IMG/VR virus record: IMGVR_UViG_3300032287_003559
Span: 111,136-175,135 of that record
DNA: 64,000 nucleotides
Strand: one strand, 5' to 3'
Source of the DNA: a virus
A program made the translations under genes and the position numbers. Position 1 is the first letter of the stretch. Each line of letters starts with the position of its first letter. The notes beneath the pieces are model-generated. The model ran no database searches and was not told the DNA's origin. It worked only from the letters and a program-made list of their open reading frames with translations. Positions 39,315 through 47,800 of the stretch are shown here, piece after piece.

Positions 39315-39959
39315 ATGGCTACAGCCCAAAACAGTAACAATACAAAATTAACAGTTCCTTTAGGTAAAGAAGGAACATCTATTAATCAAACTGCAAAACA
39401 AAATTATACTGCTATTCGCTATGGAAATGATCATGGTTCAATTAGTTTTGGGCATATTCATAAACAAGCTGACGTAGTTGCTGATGTGATGCTTCAGGCA
39501 TCTGACGGTAGACATTCTATTATTCTTGATAAAGATGGACCAAGAAAAGGATGTACTCAAATTACTTCTCCTGGACGCATATCAATCGAATCTGGGATTG
39601 ATAAGAAGGAAGCAGAAGATACTCTATTCATTCATTCGTATAATGGTAACATAGATATTATTGCATCAAATGGAAAAATAAGACTTCAAGGAACTGATAT
39701 TGAATTAAATGCTGTTGGTGAAGGTGGATCAAAAGGAAATATTAGAATAAATGCATCTCAAAATATTGCATTGGATGCTACAGAGATTACCATCAATGCT
39801 AAATCTTATTATAAACTAGCAACTCCAGGTACTGCAGAAATTGCTGCAAATGCTGGAATGTCTTTATATGCTTCACTCATTCGTGGAGTAAGTGATGCTG
39901 TTTGTAATAAAGATTCAAAAGTTGGTGGAAGATCAATTCAAAAGAAAAATACAAAATAA
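39315..39959 (+). CDS. Spike-needle-like beta-helical protein
   Basis: 214 residues. Short periodic strands (TLFIHSYNGNIDIIASNGKI, LQGTDIELNAVGEGGSKGNI, ASQNIALDATEITIN) resemble the gp5 C-terminal / VgrG beta-helix needle. As gp5 here lacks that part, this may be the separate needle (inference). GGAG follows before the next gene. Confidence 0.6.
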   Translation: MATAQNSNNTKLTVPLGKEGTSINQTAKQNYTAIRYGNDHGSISFGHIHKQADVVADVMLQASDGRHSIILDKDGPRKGCTQITSPGRISIESGIDKKEAEDTLFIHSYNGNIDIIASNGKIRLQGTDIELNAVGEGGSKGNIRINASQNIALDATEITINAKSYYKLATPGTAEIAANAGMSLYASLIRGVSDAVCNKDSKVGGRSIQKKNTK

Positions 39960-39970
39960 GGAGAAAAATC

Positions 39971-40633
39971 ATGGCGTTTTTAATGGATGATAATGCAGTA
40001 GGTGGACAGATGATGGTTGGTGCTGGAACACCAAAAGCACTTGGTATTGGACCAGCAAAAATTAATGGGTCTGCATATGTTGAGGGTCCATTACAAACTG
40101 GTGCTGCAGGTGAACATAACACTTGTAAAGCAACTTTAATGGTTGGACAATTAAGGAATAAAGATGCAAAGACAATTCCATTATATTCTTTGTGGGTAAG
40201 ACTTTATTCAAGGTTTCAAAGTTTTGTAAGAGTTGATTTACTTCTTAAGTCAACTTATATTGAAGCAAAAGTTATAAGAACTAAAATTCTTCAGGCATCT
40301 ATTAAAAATTTTGTAATTGATCACCCAACTAAAGAGGGTAAAAAATTAGTCCATACTTGTCTCGAAGGTCCAGAAAACGGAGTTTATGTTCGCGGAAGAT
40401 TGTTAAATAGGACTGAAATTGAACTACCTGAGTATTGGACTGGACTAGTTGATGAAACAACCATCACAGTATCAATTACTCCTATAGGAGCTCATCAAGA
40501 CATTATTGTTAAAAGGATAGGAGATAATAAAGTTTATCTTCAAGCAAAACCTGGAGTTCCTATTAACTGTTTTTATCATATTTTTGGAACGAGAAAAGAT
40601 GTACCTAGATTAATTACGGAGATTGAGGAATAA
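39971..40633 (+). CDS. Structural protein with shared C-terminal fibre module
   Basis: 220 residues. The N-terminus (AVGGQMMVGAGTPKALGIGP) is Gly-rich. The C-terminal ~115 residues (LVHTCLEGPENGVYVRGRL, ELPEYWTGLVDETTITVSI, INCFYHIFGTRKD) match those of the next gene. Likely spike- or baseplate-associated. Confidence 0.65.
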   Translation: MAFLMDDNAVGGQMMVGAGTPKALGIGPAKINGSAYVEGPLQTGAAGEHNTCKATLMVGQLRNKDAKTIPLYSLWVRLYSRFQSFVRVDLLLKSTYIEAKVIRTKILQASIKNFVIDHPTKEGKKLVHTCLEGPENGVYVRGRLLNRTEIELPEYWTGLVDETTITVSITPIGAHQDIIVKRIGDNKVYLQAKPGVPINCFYHIFGTRKDVPRLITEIEE

Positions 40634-41352
40634 TGGCTTATACATTTGAAAAGTACGGAACTTTTGCTGGTCCAGGAGTCAGTATTGAATATAGAGATAA
40701 TGATGATTTCTCGGTAGAACCATTTGAGGGTTACTTTAATTTAAGTGATGTATCAATGGTTCTCGTAAATACTTCGGAATCTCCCTCAGATTATGTTTAC
40801 ATGCACTTAAATGGAACCAGCACATCAACCGTTACTTTGGAGAGAAACTCTGGGACTATACCAAATTTTATTGTAAATGCTGATAATTCCACTTTTAGTG
40901 GTGAAGTAAAATCGAATGGTGGAGTGCATAAACTTTCCAACAAGAAAAACTTTGATATCCCACATCCAAATAAACCTGGATGGAGACTTCGCCATACCTG
41001 TCTAGAAGGTCCTGAGAATGCTGTATATTTTAGAGGAAAGTTAAAAGATACTAATATAATAGAATTTCCAGAATATTGGAAAGGATTTGTTGACCCAGAA
41101 AGTATTACAGTTACTCTAACTCAAATAGGAACATCTCAGGATTTAATTATTGAAAAAATTGAGTTAGAGACTGGTATTAGTATAAAATCCGGAAATGCTT
41201 CAAGTATTAATTGTTATTATCTAGTACACGGAACTCGTTCGGATGGGGAAAACTTAATTGTTGAGTATGAGGGTAATTCTCCAGCAGATTATCCTGGAGA
41301 TAATAGTGAATATTCTGTTGCTGGATATCATTATGATACCAAAGGGAGATAA
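40633..41352 (+). CDS. Structural protein, paralogue by its C-terminal module
   Basis: 239 residues, ATG overlapping the preceding stop. Different N-terminus (TFEKYGTFAGPGVSIEYRDN) but the same C-terminal module (RLRHTCLEGPENAVYFRGKL, EFPEYWKGFVDPESITVTL, INCYYLVHGTRSD). Probably a fibre or tip protein. Confidence 0.65.
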   Translation: MAYTFEKYGTFAGPGVSIEYRDNDDFSVEPFEGYFNLSDVSMVLVNTSESPSDYVYMHLNGTSTSTVTLERNSGTIPNFIVNADNSTFSGEVKSNGGVHKLSNKKNFDIPHPNKPGWRLRHTCLEGPENAVYFRGKLKDTNIIEFPEYWKGFVDPESITVTLTQIGTSQDLIIEKIELETGISIKSGNASSINCYYLVHGTRSDGENLIVEYEGNSPADYPGDNSEYSVAGYHYDTKGR

Positions 41353-41355
41353 TAA

Positions 41356-41715
41356 ATGCCGATAAACATATTATATAAGACTGGTTCGCCTGGAATCGTT
41401 ACCGTAGGAACTTATACTACAAATACTGATCCAACATATGATACTTATTATTCTACACAGAATATTGATGTAGGAATTACTACCGCAACATCTGTAAATG
41501 TTTCTGGAATGATAACTTCCAGCTCTTTGAACGTTTCTGGAATGATAACTTCAAGTTCTTTGGTTGTTTCTGGAATAACAACTGTTGGACTCGGAACAAC
41601 TTCATCTCCTCTAAATTCTCAACTATCATTTGAACTTACTAGTAATACTAATTTGAGAATTAAAGTTCGTGGAAGTGATGGAATTTTGAGATCTGCAAAC
41701 ATTACCCTCGCATGA
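41356..41715 (+). CDS. Small fibre-like protein with tandem repeats
   Basis: 119 residues. VSGMITSSSL occurs in tandem (33-bp units at 41500, 41533 and a partial at 41566), then LRIKVRGSDGILRSANITLA, a typical short fibre C-terminus. Confidence 0.65.
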   Translation: MPINILYKTGSPGIVTVGTYTTNTDPTYDTYYSTQNIDVGITTATSVNVSGMITSSSLNVSGMITSSSLVVSGITTVGLGTTSSPLNSQLSFELTSNTNLRIKVRGSDGILRSANITLA

Positions 41716-41718
41716 CCC

Positions 41719-41747
41719 TTGACTTTGGGGGATGGACCTGCTATGAT
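41719..41747 (+). promoter_or_regulatory. Early promoter of the accessory island
   Basis: TTGACT (41719-41724), 17 bp, TATGAT (41742-41747), 25 nt before the next ORF. Confidence 0.75.
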
Positions 41748-41772
41748 ACCTAGGTAATCAAGAAACGAACCA

Positions 41773-41955
41773 ATGCAAGACGAGTACCTGACACGATGCG
41801 TGGTCGATCCCCTGAAGCGTACTGTTTATCTGTATTCTAATGAAGGTGGAGAAAAGCAAGTGTCCTGTGATACTGTTGAAGAGTTTATGAACGTGCTAGA
41901 CTTTGTTCGTGCTACAGTGGATGAAGAGACTCTCTCATACGCAAATCCACTTTGA
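41773..41955 (+). CDS. Small hypothetical protein
   Basis: 60 residues (MQDEYLTRCVVDPLKRTVYL opening); strand-turn-helix pattern, acidic. Early promoter directly upstream. Unknown family, of a type common in T4-like cyanophages. Confidence 0.7.
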   Translation: MQDEYLTRCVVDPLKRTVYLYSNEGGEKQVSCDTVEEFMNVLDFVRATVDEETLSYANPL

Positions 41956-42018
41956 GTTCCATTTTTGGTCGAAAAAAATCCCGGCAAATTTTCTCACACG
42001 ATACTTTTTTGAAAAAGT

Positions 42019-42225
42019 ATGAATTTACACAAAATCTCATATAAAAACCTCAAAGAGGAACCAGTCAAAACAACACCAGAAAATGTAAAAGAGGCAAATG
42101 AATCCCTCTTTACTGCAAAATGGAATCTTCCTCAAGCAGCAAAACACTGCGGAATGTCACAAAAAGAAATGAAGTTGACATTCTGGGAGTATCTCAAGTA
42201 TAATCCTATCACCTATAAAGGGTGA
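42019..42225 (+). CDS. Small hypothetical, possibly helix-turn-helix
   Basis: 68 residues. AKWNLPQAAKHCGMSQKEMK looks like a helix-turn-helix (NLPQAAKHCGMSQKEM), so DNA binding is possible. 9 nt before the first tRNA. Confidence 0.65.
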   Translation: MNLHKISYKNLKEEPVKTTPENVKEANESLFTAKWNLPQAAKHCGMSQKEMKLTFWEYLKYNPITYKG

Positions 42226-42233
42226 TTTTTCTT

Positions 42234-42308
42234 GGGCGGGTAGTCCAACTGGCAGGAGACACCAAACTTAAAATTTGTACAGTGCGGGTTCGAATCCCGC
42301 TCCGCCTA
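42234..42308 (+). tRNA. tRNA with anticodon UAA (tRNA-Leu-like) and short variable loop
   Basis: 75 nt. Acceptor GGGCGGG/TCCGCCT (two G.U), D stem GTC/GAC, anticodon stem of 4-5 pairs with loop CTTAAAA (anticodon UAA at 42269-42271), T arm GCGGG-TTCGAAT-CCCGC. UAA normally means Leu, but bacterial Leu tRNAs have a long variable arm and this one has 5 nt. Confidence 0.85.
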
Positions 42309-42322
42309 TTAGGAGACATTAT

Positions 42323-42330
42323 TATAAATA
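42323..42330 (+). promoter_or_regulatory. Consensus late promoter TATAAATA
   Basis: Only three bases before the first ATG of the HNH gene, so late transcripts would start at or after that ATG; a later ATG (42340 or 42352) may be used. Confidence 0.6.
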
Positions 42331-42333
42331 ACT

Positions 42334-42813
42334 ATGGTTATGTCTTCTAAAATGATACGAAACGCATATAAATCTACCGATGCTGAATTTATTCAAGCAG
42401 TAAAATCTTCTAATTCTATTAGAGAAGCACTGATGAAATTAAATTTAAAAGCAGCAGGAGGAAATTATGAATGCTTTCATAAAAGAGTTAAAGAGTTAAA
42501 TCTTTCGATAAAACACTTTACAGATCCTAAAGCGTGGAACAAAGGTAAAAAATTTGGTCCAAAAAGATCATTAGAAGAATATTTAAGTGGAGTTCCAATT
42601 CAATCTCATAAACTTAAGTTAAGACTTATCGCTGAAGGAATAAAGGAACATAAATGCGAAGATTGTGGTATAATTGAATGGAGAGGAAATCCAACTCCAA
42701 TCGAATTAGATCATATAAATGGTAATCATCACGATAATCGTTTAGAAAATCTCCGTTTGTTATGTCCCAACTGCCACGCACAGACACCAACCTATCGTGG
42801 TAGAAATAAATAA
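42334..42813 (+). CDS. HNH homing endonuclease
   Basis: 159 residues. C-terminal HNH core: KCEDCGIIEWRGNPTPIELD, HINGNHHDNRLENLRLLCPN and CHAQT with the Cys4 zinc site and catalytic His. N-terminal half is a helical DNA-binding region (SNSIREALMKLNLKAAGGNY). Probably selfish, next to the tRNA. Confidence 0.88.
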   Translation: MVMSSKMIRNAYKSTDAEFIQAVKSSNSIREALMKLNLKAAGGNYECFHKRVKELNLSIKHFTDPKAWNKGKKFGPKRSLEEYLSGVPIQSHKLKLRLIAEGIKEHKCEDCGIIEWRGNPTPIELDHINGNHHDNRLENLRLLCPNCHAQTPTYRGRNK

Positions 42814-42832
42814 TCAAAAGTAGGAACATCCT

Positions 42833-43102
42833 ATGAAGTACCGTATTGATGCAAGATATTGCTGGTACAATAGAGGAACTCAATTAGTTCTGATGTACTT
42901 TATAAATCAGGTTCCTTTTACTTTTGATGATCTTCCAGATAGTTATTTGTACGATTTGGAACTCATAGAATTAGCAGACAAAGAAAGACGCTTCGAACCA
43001 GAGGACTTATATAGATCATCATTCTATTTGATTGATGAAGAGTGTCATCCAATGTTATTTGAAGTTGAACTGGAAAACCCAGAAATGATGCCTGCTGATT
43101 AA
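42833..43102 (+). CDS. Hypothetical protein
   Basis: 89 residues (KYRIDARYCWYNRGTQLVLM), acidic C-terminus. AGGA upstream of ATG. Stop adjoins the tRNA-Thr gene. Unknown function. Confidence 0.65.
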   Translation: MKYRIDARYCWYNRGTQLVLMYFINQVPFTFDDLPDSYLYDLELIELADKERRFEPEDLYRSSFYLIDEECHPMLFEVELENPEMMPAD

Positions 43103-43103
43103 T

Positions 43104-43175
43104 GCCCTTGTAGCTCAGTGGTAGAGCAACGGTTTTGTAAACCGTTGGTCGCTGGTTCAAATCCGGTCGGGGGCT
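43104..43175 (+). tRNA. tRNA-Thr (UGU)
   Basis: 72 nt, normal cloverleaf: acceptor GCCCTTG/CGGGGGC, D arm GCTC...GAGC, anticodon stem ACGGT/ACCGT with loop TTTGTAA (UGU), T arm with GTTCAAAT. No encoded CCA. Confidence 0.95.
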
Positions 43176-43197
43176 TTAGTTCTTATAAAACTATAAA

Positions 43198-43371
43198 ATG
43201 AAAATCAATCTTTGGTACTGTGAATCTATGCAACAATGGCGTTGGACTTTATCTGACGACTCACGACCGATTGTGAAACAAGAATCAGGGCAGCAACCAT
43301 TTCTTCGTGATGCTATGAATGATGTAGCAAATACGGTGGAATATATGTTAAAATGCAAACAAAGTGAGTAA
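43198..43371 (+). CDS. Small hypothetical protein
   Basis: 57 residues (MKINLWYCESMQQWRWTLSD start), tryptophan-rich beta strand followed by an amphipathic helix (LRDAMNDVANTVEYML). Resembles a small protein widespread in cyanophages. Unknown role. Confidence 0.7.
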   Translation: MKINLWYCESMQQWRWTLSDDSRPIVKQESGQQPFLRDAMNDVANTVEYMLKCKQSE

Positions 43372-43387
43372 TTGGAGGCAGCAACTA

Positions 43388-43461
43388 GTGTCTTGGCGGA
43401 TTTAGTTGTGTAAGACCTCCTTTTATAGTATAATAAATATTATTAGTCAACGCCAAGACAC
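43388..43461 (+). promoter_or_regulatory. Inverted repeat enclosing promoters, abutting the GIY-YIG start codon
   Basis: GTGTCTTGGCG (43388-43398) is perfectly complementary to CGCCAAGACAC (43451-43461), which ends one base before ATG 43463. Between them lie TATAAT (43429-43434, weak -35 TTGTGT at 43406) and late core AATAAATA (43432-43439). Long transcripts can fold and hide the start; those begun inside cannot. Confidence 0.6.
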
Positions 43462-43462
43462 G

Positions 43463-44134
43463 ATGAACGAATATTATACATACGCATATCTGCGTGAAAA
43501 CGGAACTCCCTATTACATTGGTAAAGGTAAAGGAAGAAGAGTCTATAGAAAAGATAGAAGAATAAAACCACCAATAGATAAATCAAGGATTATTTTTCTC
43601 AAACAAAATCTCACTGAAGAGAAAGCATTTAAGCACGAAATTTATATGATTTCTGTGTTTGGAAGAAAAGATTTAGCAACCGGAATACTTCAAAATAGAA
43701 CAAACGGTGGAGAAGGAACTTCTGGTTCTCCGAGAGTTATTAGTGATGAGCACAAAGAGAAATTGAGAAAAATTGCAAAAGGAAGAAAAGTTGGAGAAGA
43801 AACTAGAAGAAAATTAAGAGAAATTCATAAAAATAAAAAATTTTCCGAAGAATCTAGGAAAAAAATGAGTGATAGTAAAGTCGGTAGTAAATTATCAGAA
43901 GAACATAAAAATAATATATCAAAATCTCAAAAAAATAGAAATAATGAACTTTACAGAAAATATGTTTATACTTTTACTTCTCCTTCTGGCGAAACTATAA
44001 TTACCACAGAAATATCAGATTTTTGTTTTAAACATAATTTAACATACTCTAAAGTTAATTATGTTGCTAGAGGGATTTATAGTCAACATAAAGGATGGAA
44101 AGTAACCAGAAAATTAAAAGATGTCAGCAAATAA
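43463..44134 (+). CDS. GIY-YIG homing endonuclease with NUMOD3 repeats
   Basis: 223 residues from ATG 43463. YTYAYLRENGTPYYIGKGKG is the GIY-YIG motif, with Arg (RRVY) and the Glu of KAFKHEIYMI. Then NUMOD3 DNA-binding repeats (SDEHKEKLRKIAKGRKVGEE, SEESRKKMSDSKVG, SEEHKNNISKSQ). T4 Seg-type mobile gene. Confidence 0.92.
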   Translation: MNEYYTYAYLRENGTPYYIGKGKGRRVYRKDRRIKPPIDKSRIIFLKQNLTEEKAFKHEIYMISVFGRKDLATGILQNRTNGGEGTSGSPRVISDEHKEKLRKIAKGRKVGEETRRKLREIHKNKKFSEESRKKMSDSKVGSKLSEEHKNNISKSQKNRNNELYRKYVYTFTSPSGETIITTEISDFCFKHNLTYSKVNYVARGIYSQHKGWKVTRKLKDVSK

Positions 44135-44152
44135 GCACAAATACTCATTTTT

Positions 44153-44773
44153 ATGAAAAGTCAGTACTACATAGAACGGGTGACAAAAAAAGAACTTGAA
44201 TCACTCTTTTTAACTCATCATTACCTTAAGGATGAAAGTAAAACTTTTAAGTCTTGGTATAATTATGGACTTTTCAAACATACTGACTGGGAATGCCCTC
44301 TTAATATTGGCGGCTGTCTTGGTGGGATTGTTTTCACTAGTCTCCCAGTTCCAGAAATTGCCGTAGGTGCGTTTGGTTTAGAAAGAAATCAGCAGGAAGG
44401 AATATATGAGTTATCAAGACTTTGTATTCATCCTGATATTCAAAAAGAAGAATACAATATTACTTCTTGGTTCGTTAGTCGTTGCATAAGGAGATTTAGG
44501 AAAGATGCCACAGTTCGTGCTATTCTTAGTTACGCTGACTCTAATCACCACTCTGGAATTATATACAGAGCTTGTAATTTTCAATACTACGGTTTAACAG
44601 ATTCTAAGAAAGATTTCTATTATGCCGATGGTACAAAACACTCTAGAGGGTCTGTAAAGGGTGTTGACGGTGAATGGAGATCTCGTAGCAGAAAACATAG
44701 ATACTTAATGATTTTTGATAAAGAACTTCAAAAAAAGTTGACTTGGAAGGAAGAGAAGTGGTATAATAATTAG
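44153..44773 (+). CDS. Mom-like DNA modification protein (GNAT fold)
   Basis: 206 residues. THHYLKDESKTFKSWYNYGL, GGIVFTSLPVPE, YELSRLCIHPDIQKEE, SWFVSRCIRRF and LSYADSNHHSGIIYRACNFQ follow the arrangement of Mu Mom-type proteins, which convert adenine to an acetamido-adenine to resist restriction enzymes. Could also be another acyltransferase; chemistry here is inferred. Confidence 0.75.
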   Translation: MKSQYYIERVTKKELESLFLTHHYLKDESKTFKSWYNYGLFKHTDWECPLNIGGCLGGIVFTSLPVPEIAVGAFGLERNQQEGIYELSRLCIHPDIQKEEYNITSWFVSRCIRRFRKDATVRAILSYADSNHHSGIIYRACNFQYYGLTDSKKDFYYADGTKHSRGSVKGVDGEWRSRSRKHRYLMIFDKELQKKLTWKEEKWYNN

Positions 44774-44824
44774 GTGTGAAGGAAGTACGCTGAAGAGACT
44801 GAGATTAATCTCAGTCTCTTTTTT
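44738..44824 (+). promoter_or_regulatory. Promoter closely followed by a strong terminator (possible tiny RNA)
   Basis: TTGACT (44738-44743), 18 bp, TATAAT (44762-44767) in the end of the Mom-like gene; then an 11-bp hairpin GAGACTGAG/CTCAGTCTC type (44793-44803 with 44810-44820) and T-run. A transcript of about 50 nt is predicted. Confidence 0.6.
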
Positions 44825-44829
44825 CTTGT

Positions 44830-44837
44830 AATAAATA
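44830..44837 (+). promoter_or_regulatory. T4-type late promoter AATAAATA
   Basis: 32 nt before the 1945-residue fibre gene. Confidence 0.65.
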
Positions 44838-44868
44838 ACTTATAACGGAAACTATAAGTGCTAATAAG

Positions 44869-47800
44869 ATGGGTCTCTCACGTCTAGATAATTTTTTAAA
44901 GTCAGTTCGCGGAACGATTCTCTACGTTGATCCAAATAGTCTTGATGCTACAGACAGTATCGAAAATCAAGGAAATTCTCTAACTCGTCCGTTTAAGACG
45001 ATTCAAAGAGCATTAATCGAGGCAGCAAGATTTTCATATCAAAGAGGATTGAATAACGATAGATTTGGTAAAACAACCATCCTTCTTTATCCTGGAGACC
45101 ATGTTGTTGATAATCGTCCTGGATGGATTCCAGACGGATCAAATAATTTTAGATTGAGAAATGGTTCAACTTCTAATGATTTTCCGCCATTTGATCTAAT
45201 AACAAATTTTGATGTTACTACACAAGACAATCAACTTTATAAGCTTAATAGCATTTATGGCGGTGTAATAGTTCCCCGTGGTACTTCTATTGTTGGATTG
45301 GATTTAAGAAAGACAAAGATTCGTCCAAAATACGTACCAGACCCAACAAATAATAGTATCGAAAGATCGACCATTTTTAGAATTACTGGTGGATGTTATT
45401 TCTGGCAGTTTTCTATGTTCGATGCTGATCCAAATGGACAGTGTTATATTGATTACACGAGTAACTTATTTGTTCCCAATTTTTCTCACCATAAGCTTAC
45501 ATGTTTTGAATATGCTGACGGCGTAAACAATGTAAGTATTAATGATGACTTTATTTCAGGATATACATCAGATCGTACTGATCTTGATATGTATTATGAA
45601 AAGGTTGGTCTTGCCTATGGGCAATCTTCTGGTCGAGCAATTGAACCAGATTATCCATCAACTGGACTTGATATTCAACCTAAGATTGATGAATATAGAA
45701 TTGTTGGTCCAACAGGAGGTTCTGTAGGAATCACAAGCATTAAGGCAGGTAATGGTGTAACTCCTACGACAATAGTCACAGTAACAACATCTTCTTCGGT
45801 TGATGGTTTAGATGTAGATACTTCATTCCGTATTCAAGGAATTTCTGTAACTGGATATAATGGGCAATTTACAGTTTCTGAAAAATTAAGTGATACGCAA
45901 TTTACATATCAAGTTCAGAATGCACCAGCATCTGCATTACCAAGTGTAGCAGGAGCAACGTTATCTCTAAGTTCAGATACAGTTGCTTCAGCATCTCCAT
46001 ACATTTTCAATATTTCTTTACGTTCTGTTTATGGAATGTGTGGTGTTCTTGCTGATGGTGATAAAGCTTCTGGATTTAAATCAGTTGTTATTGCGCAATT
46101 CACTGGAATTGGATTGCAAAAAGATGATAATGCTTTTGTAGTTTATAACTCAAGCACTGGACAGTATGATGATACTACAGTTGCTGGAAATGAGACAATC
46201 AGTAATAACTCAAGAGCAATCTTTAAACCTTCATATCGAAATTTCCATATTAAAGCAATTAATGATGCATTTATTCAGAATGTTTCTATCTTCGCAATTG
46301 GATATGCAGAACATTTTGCGGTAGAAAGTGGTGGAGACTTTTCCGTAACTAACTCAAACTCAAACTTTGGCGCAAAGGCACTTGTTGCAACAGGTTTCAG
46401 AAGAAATGCTTTCCCACAAGACGATCAAGGATATATTACTCACATTATTCCGCCAAAAGAAGTTTCAATAACAGAAACCGCGATTGAATTTAATTCGATT
46501 GATGTAAGCAGAACTGTTGGCGTTGCATCAACTGGAAATCTTTATCTTTATAACCAAACAAACTTTGATGTTCCACCTGAAAATGTTTTAGAAGGATATC
46601 GAATTGGTGCGAGAGAAAATGACCAGTTAAAAGTTTTAATTTCAACTGCTGGAATTGTAACTGAATTCACTTCTCGTATCGTAATGCCTGGTTCTCAATC
46701 CAGTTCTGAGAAAAGATTTTATGTAAACAGAAATGCTGTTGGTATTAATAGTATTAGTAATAATACCTTCACATTAACACAAAATCATACTCTATTCAAT
46801 GGAGAATCAATTCGTATTATAAGTGATACCGGACAAATTCCCGATGGATTATCTCCAAATACTGTTTACTATGCAATTACAAGTGATAATACTTCAAGTG
46901 GACTAACAACTACTTCTCAAATTAAAGTTGCAAAAACAAAAAATGATGCAGTAAATGCTACTGCGATTTCAGTTAACAACAAAGGTGGTCTTTTAAGTAT
47001 TGTAAGTAGAGTTTCTGATAAAGATTCTGGTGATATTGGACACCCAATTCAATATGATTCCACTAATTCTCAATGGTATATTAAGGTAGCAGCTGCAGCA
47101 ACTGAAAACTCAATATATTCTCGTGTTGTAAGTCTAGGAACAGCATTGCTCGGAGCAGCAACACCAAGAACCTATATTACACGTAAACAAGATAATAGAA
47201 GTTCAACAGACACTATCTACCGTGTTAGATATGTAATTCCACAATCCACAGGTTCGGTTGCCGCAAGACCTCCGAGTGATGGATTTATTCTTCAAGAATC
47301 TAATACATCAATTGGATCAACAAACGGAGAAATTCAAACATACTTCGGCAGTGGATCTATTACAAATGTAAATCAACAAAGAAACTTTAGATTTATTGCT
47401 GGAGCAAACTGGTCTGGTTCTGTTGCAAATATAACCACAGAACTTCCACACAATTTATCTGTTGGTTCTATTGTTGAACTTGTAAATGTTAAAAGTTCAA
47501 CAAACCCAACAGCAGCAAGCAATTCTGGATTCAACGGAACTTATGTTGTTAGCGGAATTAGTAGTTCAAAGAATTTCTCTGTAGGACTTACTACAAATCC
47601 AGGAACATTTTCTAACGATACTTCTTCAAGGACAACTGCTCTTCCATATTTTAAGAGAAAGAATTATAAAAATACATACTATGTTTATAGAAATCAAGAA
47701 GCACAAAAGTATATTAGTGGGCAGCAAGACGGTATCTATTACCTAACTCTTGTTAATTCATCAAATTCACCAATAGTTACACCATTTACTCAAGAAAAAT

